Positions 22,645 through 34,004 of a stretch of 64,000 nt of DNA are shown here, in pieces. Made by a program: the position numbers and the translations under genes. How positions within the stretch are numbered: the stretch's first letter is position 1; the number at the start of each line of letters is the position of its first letter. Source of the DNA: Eledone cirrhosa. Taxonomy: Eukaryota; Mollusca; Cephalopoda; Octopoda; Eledonidae. Under the pieces are notes generated by a model. It worked only from the letters and a program-made list of their open reading frames with translations, did no database searches and was not told where the DNA came from. The DNA lies in contig OZ024746.1 of the NCBI GenBank assembly GCA_964016885.1, forward strand, positions 101,507,089 to 101,571,088, read 5' to 3'.

Positions 22645-23535
22645 ATATAAAAAAAAAATAATAATACAATATTTACAGAACGAAAGCCCAAACAAATATA
22701 ATATAAAGAAAAGGGAAAGAGAAAACACAAGGAAAAGAAAGAGAAAAGAAAAAACAACACAGAAGCAGGTAATACACACATCTGGGACCACATACAACAA
22801 AAGGGATGGATGAGCTACTACCAGAGCAAACGATAACAATATTGCGAGGAGCACTGGGAAACCTCTCTAATAATTATTGAGGCAAGCCAGCACGCTCGCA
22901 GCGTTACTTCTTGAGATGGCGAGGCTGATGTGCTAGAACAACCAAGCGCCCTCGCGAGATTCACCAGTTAGCTCGGTTAGGTGAGCCGCCAGTTAAGATA
23001 GGAATTTCGCAGTCAGTAGCCCGACTCTCACAAAAGTCTCGAACGCCACAGGCTGGAAAATGTAGTTAGCTGACAGAACACGGTATTTTAGGATTTTGTT
23101 CTGTTCGGCTGCGGAAGTGCCTCTTGACCAGCGGCACAGGGTAAGGCTGTCAGCTCTTTTCCCATCAATTCTGGACAACCCAGACAGTTCCAAGACTGAG
23201 GGGATGTTTTCCCGGGCTAAAGCTCTCTTGAAAATGAGATTCAGCTCCGTGTGATGCGCGAAGCAACCAGCATTCAGGTGGAAAGAAAGACTGTGGAGGC
23301 CTGTGGAGTTGAGGAGTTTGCCATACCAACACCACAAACCTGTACAGACATCGGTTCCCACTCCGAGGGCAATGGAGACACAAAGTTTGTCCAAGCTGAG
23401 TAGGTCACCAACGTTAGCCACGGGTAGGGTATCAACCCAGTCACCTGAGTATTTGGCACTGACAGACAGTAAGTGGCACCTTGAAAACTGATCTGACTGG
23501 TCGAAGAGGGAGAGAAAGGTATCCCTCGAATGGAT
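22645..23535 (-). pseudogene. LINE 3' fragment, copy B, with C-terminal nuclease-like domain carrying a deletion
   Basis: The minus-strand frame extends from about 23530 to 22993: DTFLSLFDQSDQFSRCHLL, KYSGDWVDTLPVANVGDLL, GKLLNSTGLHSLSF and LELSGLSRIDGKRADSLTL. It then jumps from WSRG to TSAAEQNK. Copy A has RCLTWDVTVSDS plus about 17 residues in that place, so copy B carries an in-frame deletion of about 29 codons. Remembered relatives show Cys in CGKLVD and SLSC and Arg in RHxxLN; here they are Tyr, Phe and His. The 3' UTR (22645-22990) matches copy A. It is 5' truncated near 23535. Confidence 0.65.
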
Positions 23536-23539
23536 GCTG

Positions 23540-24575
23540 TCTCAATGACAAGAAGTATTTAGATATAATGGTGATAAATGTTATATCACTTATATTTATG
23601 AAGATATCCAGTTAACCGTTGTACATAGTTCACTCTCACCAATTTTCCATCTAAACTTTTTCATAAATAATTCTAGAATATTTCCAAAAATAGCCAATCA
23701 ACAATATTCAACACTTATAACAATACACTGTTTCCTAATCTACACTGCCAGCATCAACAGCTATAATTTAACAAGAGAAACAACTCTATAATTTAACAAT
23801 AATTTAGATTTTTTTTCAAATATGAAAAATAAAAAAATAACTTAATTGATTTTCATTTTAATCTTGTGAAAAATGAAGATTTTTTTCAGTCATATCATTT
23901 TTCATTTCAATCAATATTCTATAAAGGAGAGAATGTGATAGAAGAGAGGAAGAAGATAATTACAGACACCTTCTGAATATCAGAGTTGACAGCAAACAGT
24001 TAGCAACATCCTGTTTTCATATTTAGTGCTGATAGAACTGATGAGGATTCTTCTACTGTTAGTGAATATTAAAAAACATATGAACTATTTAAAAGAGTAT
24101 TTGTAGAACACGGTAATTGAGAGTTAATATAGGCTGTAGCTATGTGGTGACATCATTATGCATTAATTAGATGCAAAGCAATTAATGGAATGCTAAAATT
24201 CTATAAATGTAAAGCTGAGTGAACTAATCTCATCTACTTTCTATCTTAACTTTTAACACCCTGTAATGATTTTGCAGAAAATATTTAAAAATGGGTTTGT
24301 TAATTCAAATATTTTTAGTATATTTATAATGGATAATTATCCATTATTTGCAAAATGAATTATAATTGATTTTGCAAATTGTTAACTTCTGTTAACAAAC
24401 TCATGCTATGGTTTTACTTTGGTTAATTTAGCAAAAGTTATGATTACAAGATGTCAATGATCAGTTACATAGCTGAATGTGCTGTAAGAGATCTCTTCAT
24501 CCCAATACTAATGTTTCTCATACAACTAGCTACAGATTACTTATAACCACTCCTTGGATAACTTTAAACGATATC
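23540..24575. other. No gene seen
   Basis: AT-rich sequence with short inverted AT words. No repeat family is recognised. Confidence 0.5.
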
Positions 24576-24581
24576 TTGTTT

Positions 24582-24589
<8 letters not shown>

Positions 24590-24632
<43 letters not shown>
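24590..24632. repeat. (TA)n
   Basis: About 20 TA units, ending with TAGTGGTAGA. Confidence 0.9.
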
Positions 24633-24635
<3 letters not shown>

Positions 24636-24696
24636 GTAGAACACTGGAAGGTAATATCTGTAGTGGTAGAGCAGTCAGTCCATGGGACAAGTTAGG

Positions 24697-24777
24697 TAGA
24701 AGTGGTTACACAACAGTTAGTTCACCATACTGAGAACAATTGTTCTCAGTATGATGAACTAACTGTTGTATAACCAC

Positions 24778-24782
<5 letters not shown>
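24697..24782. repeat. Spacer-free palindrome with 43-bp arms
   Basis: The arms TAGAAGTGGTTACACAACAG ... TACTGAGAACAA and their inverted copy meet at 24739/24740. Two mismatches only. It runs straight into (TA)n at 24783-24864. Confidence 0.95.

Positions 24783-24864
<82 letters not shown>
24783..24864. repeat. (TA)n
   Basis: About 40 TA units between the palindrome and a LINE tail. Confidence 0.95.
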
Positions 24865-24865
<1 letters not shown>

Positions 24866-25015
24866 CCATTAGGAAGGGCATCTAGCCATAGAAACCAAGC
24901 CAGAAACAGGTTCTATATGAGCAAAACATGGTCATCTGACCTGACTCACGATGGGATGAGTCATCTAACCCATGCTAGCTTAGAAAAACAGTGATGGTGA
25001 TAATGGTGATGATAT
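24865..25015 (+). mobile_element. LINE 3' tail fragment ending in GGTGAT repeats
   Basis: It reads TAGGAAGGGCATCTAGCCAT, ACCCATGCTAGCTTAGAAAA and then a GTGATGGTGATAATG tail. The same words occur at 27810-27955, 30430-30540, 40805-40940, 46675-46835 and 61115-61377. Confidence 0.75.
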
Positions 25016-25844
25016 AAAAAGGAGAACAAGAGAATAACAAGAGGAAGAAGAAAGAAAGAGGATAGATAAAATAGATTTGGGTGAAAGTATAATCAAGTAA
25101 AAGCTGTTGAAGGTGGTGTCTCAGATTTGTCAGTGAAATTACCAAAACCATGAATAAAATAAAAGAAACTGAATGAAAAGAAGAAAAAGAAAAGGAAGAA
25201 AGCATGTGTGGTGATGAAGGAGGGGGGAAGTTGTGAGAAGTTTATTGCTAAGAATAGTCTTAGAATCAATGAGAGCTAGAATTTATGTCAAGAGAATAGT
25301 ATCGAATATCAACATGGGGAAGGAATAGAAAAGTTGTCGAGAATAAGAGAAAGGAAAATATAAAAATATTGAAAAAGAATACTATAAGAATGACTTCACT
25401 ATATTTTTAATGAAAGAATAAGATTCAGTTTTAGTTTTTATCCACTCCTATTGCTGCAAGGTGGGGTGCTAGAGTTTATCTGAAACTTGATCTTATTGAG
25501 TGGTTGATAAAAACTGTCCTTGGAGTGAATCAACCTCCAATGTTCTTGTTGTTACTATTGTATGTCAGCTGTGCATTTGTAAGTTGACCAATGGCACAAA
25601 GCTTGTCATTTGATTTATTAAAAGAGCTGAGTGGATATTATAACTTCAAATGTTTTCACTTTAAATCCACTGCAGTCATTTCATGTTTGTATTTTGGCTA
25701 TACACTTCTACATTCCTCAGGGAGAGTCACTGGAGAGTCACTAGAGTGTGACAGCTGTACCATCCAAGATTTCATATCTTCAAACCAGAATTAAACACAT
25801 TAGTAAACAACATAAAGTGTTGTTGAATAAAATCTCTTCCTCCT
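25016..25844. other. No gene supported
   Basis: Purine-rich at 25020-25400. A more balanced stretch at 25435-25795 (GCTGCAAGGTGGGGTGC, GGAGAGTCACTGGAGAGTCA) may be an unrecognised repeat. Frames are under 70 codons. Confidence 0.45.
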
Positions 25845-25935
25845 CTTCCCACTTATTCCTGAAGGGGTCGTGGGGGCAGAGTCCTTAAACACTTCTTCCA
25901 GTGGTTCCTGTCAGAAGTAACCACCTCCATTATAT
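25845..25935 (-). mobile_element. RTE-like LINE 3' end, inverted copy
   Basis: CCCACTTATTCCTGA ... GGCAGAGTCCTTAAACA is the reverse complement of the tail at 26245-26310. Two 3' ends of one family face each other about 100 bp apart. Confidence 0.65.
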
Positions 25936-26036
25936 TATTTCAATGATGTCTAACATCACATTCATCAATGTATCCCTTTTCTTAAAATCTTCTACTAATG
26001 ACAAATTATTAAGATACAATTAATATTTAAAAGTTT

Positions 26037-26325
26037 TCGGAGCTCAGAGAGTCACTCCAGGTAGAGCTGCTACTTCTCTGAATTGAGAAATCACAGCTTT
26101 GATACTATGGCCATGGGGTTAGAATGTCTCAGGAAGGAATCACTGGACAGATTTTACGGGCAAAACCAACTAGAAGGAGACCCAGAGGTAGACCCCCGAG
26201 CAAGATAACATCCATGCATTTGGTTGGCCTCGCTTGGGAACCTACTGAAAGGAATATTTAAGGACTCTGCCCCATGACCCTCTCAGGAATAAGTGGGCAA
26301 AGAAAAAGTTTTATGACACCAAGAC
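26037..26325 (+). pseudogene. RTE-like LINE C-terminal fragment and 3' tail
   Basis: GAGAGTCACTCCAGGTAGAG to CCAGAGGTAGACCC parallels 5968-6115 closely and has the same order of words. Stops and small deletions break the frame. The tail ends near GAATAAGTGGGCAAAGAAAA. Confidence 0.75.
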
Positions 26326-27575
26326 TGATGAGGAAATAAATCTATCTAGAATGGAGAAAATAGAAAAGTGTTTTTTCAACATTCCATAATTGTGCAACAC
26401 AATTTTCAGGAGATGTTGAACCAGGAGACTGACTAATAGAGCTTTAATTGACTAGCAAGGACATAGAGCATCAATTGGATACAAACTGTTGTCCCATCTG
26501 CCAGTAAGAGAGATTCTTATCCACTCATCCAGCAGTGACTTAACAAACGATAATAATTTCTAAATGGTTCATTAATGTAGGTATGAATATCTCTAACCCA
26601 TGCAGCTTCTCTCACACAGCTTAAATAACAGTGTTTACAGTGTTTAGAGAATGAACATAAAACAAACAATTAAAAAGTAATTGAATCTCTCCCCCCACCA
26701 TGCAAACAACACATACGTTGACAGAAATATACAGACAAATGAAGACACACAGACAGGAATATACAATAAAGAGTTAAGAGTGAAGATGTTATTTAGCCTC
26801 ATTTCAATATGAAAACTGATTTGAATTAACAGTTCAAACAGAAATAGAAATCTTTACAAACAGAATAGATTACACAAACATTTATATTCAGTTGATCTGA
26901 AGAGAAAACCAAGTAACTTTAAACTATGGAAGACATTGGGAAGAGTGGAGAGATAAGTTAATGTGATATGAATCATGTATAGCTATTGCTACTCTACAAC
27001 AGTAAATTCTAACCACTGATGAAGAAAGAACACTCTCATAAATATTTCCCATCTCACAGTAAAAACAACTAATTCCCACAAGCTAATGAGGAAGTCTCAA
27101 CCAGGTTTCTTGGCTTACTAGAAATAGCAATCAAATCTCCCTAAAATTAAACCATACCATCTGAAAAAAGGGGAGACAGTGTAGACATAGATATATAAAA
27201 AATGTGAGCTGATCTGGAGTTGAACAACAACTAACCCTGCATATAACAAGGAAGTACACATTAGATAGTGGAGTCTAGATTATACTGGGCATTAAAGATG
27301 TCCAATGTCACTAGAACACCAGCCCTCATCTCCTCTATATAGCTAATCCAGAATAGAAGAGAACTGCTTAATGATTGGCAGAAGCATGATAGAAATATAT
27401 TCAAATGTGGCTTCATACAGGTGGAAAGTTAAAGAGAATAAATTAAAAAACATAGATAAAATACACAAAAGAAAATTATATAAAATGGTCCGACGCAATT
27501 TAATATTAATGCAAAATGATAACCCATCTGTGACCAGGATTCTAATGATTTGAATTAATTAATGAAGAAATTATT
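26326..27575. other. No gene seen
   Basis: AT-rich, unique-looking. No repeat family or credible frame. Confidence 0.5.
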
Positions 27576-27639
27576 AATTATACTATACCCCCGTCCATAA
27601 ACCTCCCACACCCCAACACCCAGCCACTTCTGTCCACAC

Positions 27640-27955
27640 CATCCTTACATTGTAAAGTGGTTGTGTTGGTATCACAACAAAAAGCACCCAGCCCACACTA
27701 TAAAGTGGTTGTATAGGTGTCACAACAAAAAGCACCCAGCCCACACTGTAAAGAGGTTGTGTTAGTATCACAACAAAAAGCACCCAGCCCACACTGGTTG
27801 GTGTTAGGAAAGGCATCCAGCTGTAGAAACCTATCCAGAAACAGTTCTATATGAGCAACACACGGTCACCTGACCTAACTCACCTCTAATGGGACAACCT
27901 GCCTAATCCATGCTAGTGTAGAAAATGGATGTTAAACGATGATGATGATTTCATA
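27640..27955 (+). mobile_element. LINE 3' tail fragment with internal tandem of about 56-60 bp
   Basis: The unit CACCCAGCCCACACTGTAAA then GTGGTTGTGT and CACAACAAAAAG occurs three times. It is followed by GGCATCCAGCTGTAGAAACC and AACGATGATGATGATT. It corresponds to the 3' UTR of the LINE at 46540-46835. Confidence 0.8.
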
Positions 27956-28255
27956 ATTGACTTAGTAACTTAACATATGGTTCTTACATAAAAGTATGTA
28001 GAAAGATTTTAATTTAAATAGGAACCTTTTAAAATGGGTGGCATTGTTTCATAGAACCAGAGCTGGTTTTAACTGGATGGTATTAAAAGGGTTCATTTGT
28101 TTTATATTTATTTTGTATTGTAATTGGTGAACAATGACATTGCTAGTTCTGACTGCTGGTTCACAGCATTTCTAACTGTGAAGATGACAAGGGTGTGTAT
28201 AAGACTCAGCACAAAAGATTTTGTTCTTGCAAAGGATTCTGTTTCAATGAACTTT

Positions 28256-28372
28256 TCCTCTTTTGCCAATAAACACAGATGAAAGATATATACATACACA
28301 TATATTATATATATGTGTACACATATATATAATATATGTGTACACATATATTATATATATATGCGTACACAT
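28256..28372. repeat. TA/CA dinucleotide repeats
   Basis: Alternating ATATATATGTGTACACATA words, partly self-complementary. Confidence 0.8.
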
Positions 28373-28545
28373 ATAACAGGCTTCTACAGTTTCTATCTAC
28401 TAATATCCACTCACCAGACATTGATGATTACAAGGCTTTGGCAGAAAATACTTGCCTAAGGTGCTGCACAGTAGGATCAAACCCAGAACTACATGGTTGC
28501 AAAATGAACTTCCTAACCACACAGCCATTCCACTAGCCCATTGTT
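28373..28545 (-). mobile_element. tRNA-derived SINE, minus strand
   Basis: The reverse complement begins GGGCTAGTGGAATGGCTGTG and holds TGTGGTTAGGAAGTTC (A-box region) and GGGTTTGATCCTACT (B-box-like). It continues with GCAAGTATTTTCTGCC and ends near CTGTAGAAGCCTG. The head is tRNA-like but not a functional tRNA. Confidence 0.7.
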
Positions 28546-28643
28546 TTCACTGTGACTAAAAAGTAACTGAATAAAGTATTTATTCAACTATAATCAATCC
28601 ATCTTTGCGGGAGATTTGATCTTAAATATTTAAGGGTTTAGTC

Positions 28644-28917
28644 CAGGCATGGGTAACCTTTTTCGAGAAGCGGATCGCATGAGGTGGGCCGCAAGCGCTA
28701 ATTTACATTCATGGCCACATTAAAAAAAAGAGCAGTAACTCAGGTTGTTTTGATTTGTTTCTTCAAAATTCATACACATTGCTTTCCTCGATCGTAAAAA
28801 TGATAGAAAGATAAATTACGGCTGAAAAGTTGGGGTGAAAAAATCAGAAAGATTTCACTTAGGTGACTTAGGCGAGCCATTCAGAAAGCTTCGCGGGTCG
28901 CAGGTTGTCCATGACTG
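28644..28917. mobile_element. hAT-type MITE, 274 bp
   Basis: Terminal inverted repeats are CAGGCATGGGTAACCT (left) and AGGTTGTCCATGACTG (right), 13 of 16 matching. The flanks GTTTAGTC and ATTTAATC agree at 6 of 8 bases, a plausible 8-bp duplication. The interior (GCGGATCGCATGAGGTGGGC, GCGGGTCGCAGG) matches the CAGNGGTGGGCAA style of hAT ends. Confidence 0.75.
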
Positions 28918-28925
28918 ATTTAATC

Positions 28926-30120
28926 CCTAAATGAAAGAGGGTAGGTAAGCTATTGATGGAAATTTAATTTCTACATTGAACAGGTTGTTGCTTAGTTTTA
29001 TATCAGTTCTTATCAAACAGACCCCATGATGTATTCCAGCTGAAACCATTCTATCTCTTTTGTTTACCTGAAAGAATTGGAAACACTTCCAATCTACTAT
29101 AATCCCATACTAAATAATAGTGTGAAAAACCTACATCATAAAACGAAAATACACACACACACATTTGCGTGTGTGTACGTGTGCGTGTGTGTCTGATTTG
29201 TTGGACACATTAAGTGTCAAGCTTATATTTGGCAATATTTCAAGGATTAAAAAGAAAACAAATGAAGTAACTTTGTGAGAACATGAGCTAAAGTAAAGAC
29301 AGACATTTTACATAGAGTAGGTTTGTTTCAAAATCCAGGTCAATAGAATATATTGAACTGTTTTCTATTTTTTGATATACTATGGATTAATATAACTGGA
29401 GTTAACACTAATCAAAATAGTACATCGGATCTAAAAAGTAATATAATAGAAAAAATTGAATTATGAGTGTTTTTTCATATATTTAGTTCTTACAGGCTGT
29501 ATTTGAGAGTGAAATATTCTCTCCACGTGTGTATATGTTGTCTGTTTTTTTTTATTTTTCACTACACATTTTTTGTTACTGTCATATCTCATGTACGAAA
29601 CTTGCAAGTTATTTATTGCTATATAATAACTGACCAAAGAAAACAGACTTCAGAGGAAAAAGATAGGAAATAGACATGAGCATCTTTCAACTTTCAAAAT
29701 GAGGCTTCATACCAGAAACTTTTATGGCTGCTTTCATATTTTATATATTTCAATAAATAACTGGTGTGAGATTGAAGGATTACAAAAAAGAGTTCAAAAA
29801 TCATTACAATGAAAGTTTCTATTTTAGTATTATATAAGAGATTTTGTATCCTAAAGTAGAAAAAAAATCTTTGTAAGTTAAATGGAGCCAAAAGCCATAA
29901 TATTTTGTCAGTTGATTCAAGTAATAATACTAGAGAAGAAACATAGATTGTTCACATATCCACTTTCCATGTATGTGTGTATATATTGCCTTGTTTACTG
30001 CAAAATAATCTCTCTAAAGATAAGCACTGAAATCATGTACCCAATGTTTTATAAAGATTATAAGCTCAATCATTTTTTCATTCTTTTTCTATTATTTTAT
30101 AATTGACATTTACATACTAA
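28926..30120. other. No gene seen
   Basis: AT-rich; CA/TG run at about 29150-29195. Short frames without recognisable motifs. Confidence 0.5.
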
Positions 30121-30144
30121 CTTAGGTTAAATATATATTTTTCT

Positions 30145-30545
30145 TTTTTGGTGGTTGTGTAGGTGTCATAACAAAAAACACCAAGCCCACACTGTAAAGT
30201 GGTTGTGTAGGTTCACAACAAAAAACACCAAGCCCACACTGTAAAGTGGTTGTGTAGGCGTCATAACAAAAAACACCAAGCCCACACTGTAAAGTGGTCA
30301 TGTAGGTGTCACGACAAAAATCACCCAGCCCACACTCTAAGGTGGTCATAGGTGTCACAACAAAAAAAAACCCAGTCCACACTGTAAAGTGGTCATGTAG
30401 GTTTCATGACAAAAAGTACTGTAAATGTGGTTGGCATTAGGAAAGCATCCACCTGACCCAATTTACCTCAAATGGGACAACCTGTCTAACCCATGCTAGC
30501 ATGGAGAGTGGACATTAAACGGTGATGATGATGATGATGATACTG
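30145..30545 (+). mobile_element. LINE 3' tail fragment, internal tandem and GATGAT tail
   Basis: Five units of about 59 bp carry CACCAAGCCCACACTGTAAA then GTGGTTGTGTAGG. They are followed by ACCCATGCTAGCATGGAGAG and GGTGATGATGATG. Same family as 27640 and 46540. Confidence 0.8.
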
Positions 30546-31465
30546 TGTGACAAGCTGATCCTTTAAATTACAGTCCCTTTCACAGGCTTCCCTCTAACTA
30601 GTTTCACTCACAAAAATAGGTTGATCTCACATTTTCTCAACATCCCACAGGGATTGAATCTGGGGACAATTTAGCCATGCCACATTCACACTATTCATTA
30701 TTCAATCACTTAAAAAGCAAAATGTACTTCCAGGTATAAATAGACTAAAATTGCAATAATTTAGTAGGAATTTCTCAAAGAAGCTCCAATAAAAACCAAC
30801 AGTTATAAGTGAGATGGGCTGTTGATAGAGATATCATCATCATCATCATCATCATAAGTAATGTTTAGAGATTTGAAATAAAACATGCTGTTGGAACTAA
30901 AAATAACACAGCACATGTAAATCATTTTGACAATAATCCTCAGACATCGATGGCATGTGCTACAATGGCAATGCTAAGACAACAATTTAATGTACCCTAA
31001 ATTAGTTAAAATCACATTATTATAAAATTTACTCTTGCAAAAACATTACAATGAAGGTAAAACTAACCATTTGAAATTTGCTTCTGATGAAATTGCAAGA
31101 ATTTATGCTGATCCTACACATTTGACAATGGTGACACCTGATGTGGTGCATTTTTTATTTATTTAGATGGCGTTCTCAATCAAGATAACTATCACTAATG
31201 GTTTCAACAAAATCAAAACTGGATAAAAGAAGGCGGCTTTCTCCCTCCAACAACCAATGTTTGGGCTGTAATTTGACAAAAGTATCACAAGTAAAAGGTA
31301 TCTTACGGTGTCATGTGATTGGTTCTGATCAAATACTATAGTTAATAATCAATAAATCACACTTATTTTCCTGCCCTCCACCCCATTAGGAAACAAAGGT
31401 ATAAACATGACACTACCAGGATGATAAATGGGAGAGGGACCTCTTGATATACCCGAGACTTTGTG
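30546..31465. other. No gene seen
   Basis: Holds an ATC repeat at 30835-30856. Otherwise AT-rich with no recognised feature. Confidence 0.5.
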
Positions 31466-31466
31466 A

Positions 31467-31713
31467 TCCGCCTTTTGTCAGGTTTTATTTTTTGTCCTGT
31501 TGGGTGTCCCAAATTACCCTCCTCACCAAATAAATTTGGTGGGGTTGCCGGTTTAGTCGCCGACGAACTGACCATGCAACAGGTTGTACTAGGTTACATG
31601 CTACCAGTAGTACTCAAGAGTGACCTGACAGGCAACCCCACCAAGTTTACTTGGTGAGGAGGGTGATTTTGGACACCCTGCAGGACAAAAAACAAAACCT
31701 GACAAAGGGCGGA
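31467..31713. mobile_element. Fold-back element with arms of about 86 bp
   Basis: The left arm 31467-31552 begins TCCGCCTTTTGTCAGGTTTT and the right arm 31627-31713 ends ACCTGACAAAGGGCGGA. Both share CCTCCTCACCAA ... TTGGTGGGGTTGCC. A few mismatches; loop about 74 bp. Confidence 0.8.
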
Positions 31714-32000
31714 AGAACTCAAGATTCAACAGCCATCTAAAAAAAAAAAAAAAATCTTGCCAAATCAATGGGTGGCAGTAGTTCCAGCTGCACGCATCGA
31801 AAGATTGGTGTAGTGGTTCTGAGAACAATGTGGCTTTGCAGATGATCCATACAAATTGACAATGGAAAGGTGCCTCCGCTCGAGTTAGAGTATATGTTGG
31901 TTAGTTACCAGGGTAGAGCACTCAACGTAGTTGCAAGGTAGAGCACTCAACGAAGTGTGTAGGTGGGTCTGTTTATTCTGGAGTAATTTAAAAACAAGAC

Positions 32001-32244
32001 AGTGATAGCCATTATTCAACAGCTATGACCTCATCAGACAGCTAGAACTTGAACAGAAAACCAGAAAAACATAATGATGAAGTATGGCGTTGTTTTCTCA
32101 AGCAAGGCCATACTTTGGGACTGGGCATATCAAAAGATCGAAATAACGGAGGTAAACTTCGCTCCAGCATTATGTTTTTCTGTTTTTCCTGTTCAAGTTC
32201 TAGCTGTCGGATGAGGTCATAGCTGTTGAAAATGGCTATCACTG
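32001..32244. mobile_element. Fold-back element with arms of about 76 bp
   Basis: The left arm 32001-32076 (AGTGATAGCCATTATTCAAC ... ACATAAT) pairs with the right arm 32168-32244. There are small differences (TTATT/TTTT, CAGACA/CGGATG). The loop is about 91 bp. Confidence 0.85.
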
Positions 32245-32309
32245 AAATATATATAACAGCAATTATGAATAAACGAAGTTAATTTTAACCTGTTGACTTA
32301 CACCTGTTG

Positions 32310-32361
<52 letters not shown>

Positions 32362-32375
32362 TACACACACACATA
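32310..32375. repeat. (TA)n and (CA)n
   Basis: About 21 TA units followed by CA-rich sequence. Confidence 0.9.
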
Positions 32376-32812
32376 CAGGCAGAGACAGATTACTAAAGAT
32401 GAAACCAAAGTTATGGACAAATAAAAATATAGGCAAGTTCAAATATATGTAATGTGTGCTCATAAGAAATATTTATTTAATAGGGTGTTTGGGTCAGTTT
32501 TTATCCCAAACAGAGATCACTCTCGTCTAATTGTTGCAGACTTGAACTAAAAATATTTTCTGTCACTTATGACAAAAAACGGTTTTTCCTAAGTCCATAC
32601 TGATAGTTTAAAATAAACTAAATTCTTTTACACCAGCAAATATATGAAATTTGGAATTGGGGGAATGTCGACAATTGTGGTTTATATTCTTCTAGTTTCT
32701 CTTATGTAAATATTAGTTGAAACATACAAAAAAATGTGGAATTAGAGTGGAAGAGTGTAAAATGATAGATATTAACAAAAGAAGATCACATAGCTAGCAA
32801 ACCATATTATAT
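32376..32812. other. No gene seen
   Basis: AT-rich sequence before the 24-bp minisatellite. Confidence 0.5.
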
Positions 32813-33998
32813 ACAACAGATGTCGACATCTTTCACACAACAGCTGTTGACATCTTTCATACGACAGATGTCGACATCTTTCACACAACAGCTGTTGACA
32901 TCTTTCATACAACAGATGTCGACATCTTTCACACAACAGCTGTTGACATCTTTCATACAACAGATGTCGACATCTTTCATACAACAGATGTCGACATCTT
33001 TCATACAACAGATGTCGACATCTTTCATATAACAGATGTCGACATCTTTCCCACAACAGATATCGACATCTTTCATACAACAGATGTTGACATCTTTCAC
33101 ACAACAGATGCTGACATCTTTCACACAACAGATGTTGACATCTTTCACACTACAGATGTCGACATCTTTCATACAACAGATGTTGACATCTTTCATACAA
33201 CAGATGTTGACATCTTTCATACAACAGATGTTGACATCTTTCACACAACAGATGTCGACATCTTTCACACAACAGATATTGACATCTTTCATACAACAGA
33301 TGTCTCACATCTTTCACACAACAGCTGCTGACATCTTTCATACAATAGATGTTGACATCTTTCACACAACTGATGTTGACATCTTTCATACAACAGATGT
33401 CGACATCTTTCATACAACAGCTGCTGATATCTTTCATACAATAGATGTCGACATCTTTCACACAACAGCTGTTGACATCTTTCAGACAACAGATGTTGAC
33501 ATCTTTCATACAACAGATGTTGACATCTTTCACACAACAGCTATTGACATCTTTCATACAACAGCTGTTGACATCTTTCACACAACATATGTCGACATCT
33601 TTCATACAACAGATGTCGACATCTTTCATACAACAGATGTTGACATCTTTCACACAACAGCTGCTGATATCTTTCATACAACAGATGTCAACATCTTTCA
33701 TACAACAGCTGTCGACATCTTTCACACAACAGATGTCGACATCTTTCACACAACAGCTGTTGACATCTTTCACACAACAGCTGTTGACATCTTTCATACA
33801 ACAGCTGTTGACATCTTTCACACAACAGATGTCAATATCTTTCATACAACAGATGTTGACATCTTTCACACAACAGATGTTGACATCTTTCATACAACAG
33901 ATGTTGACATCTTTCATACAACAGATGTTGACATCTTTCACACAACATATGTCAACATCTTTCATACAACAGATGTTGACATCTTTCACACAAAAGGT
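32813..33998. repeat. 24-bp palindromic minisatellite, about 49 units
   Basis: The unit is ACAACAGATGTCGACATCTT plus TCAT or TCAC. The 14-bp core AGATGTCGACATCT is a perfect palindrome; common variants are TGTTGACA, TGCTGACA and GCTGTTGAC. Because 24 is a multiple of three, frames stay open on both strands for up to 351 codons. These are by-products of the repeat and not supported as genes. Confidence 0.95.
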
Positions 33999-34004
33999 GT
34001 CGTC

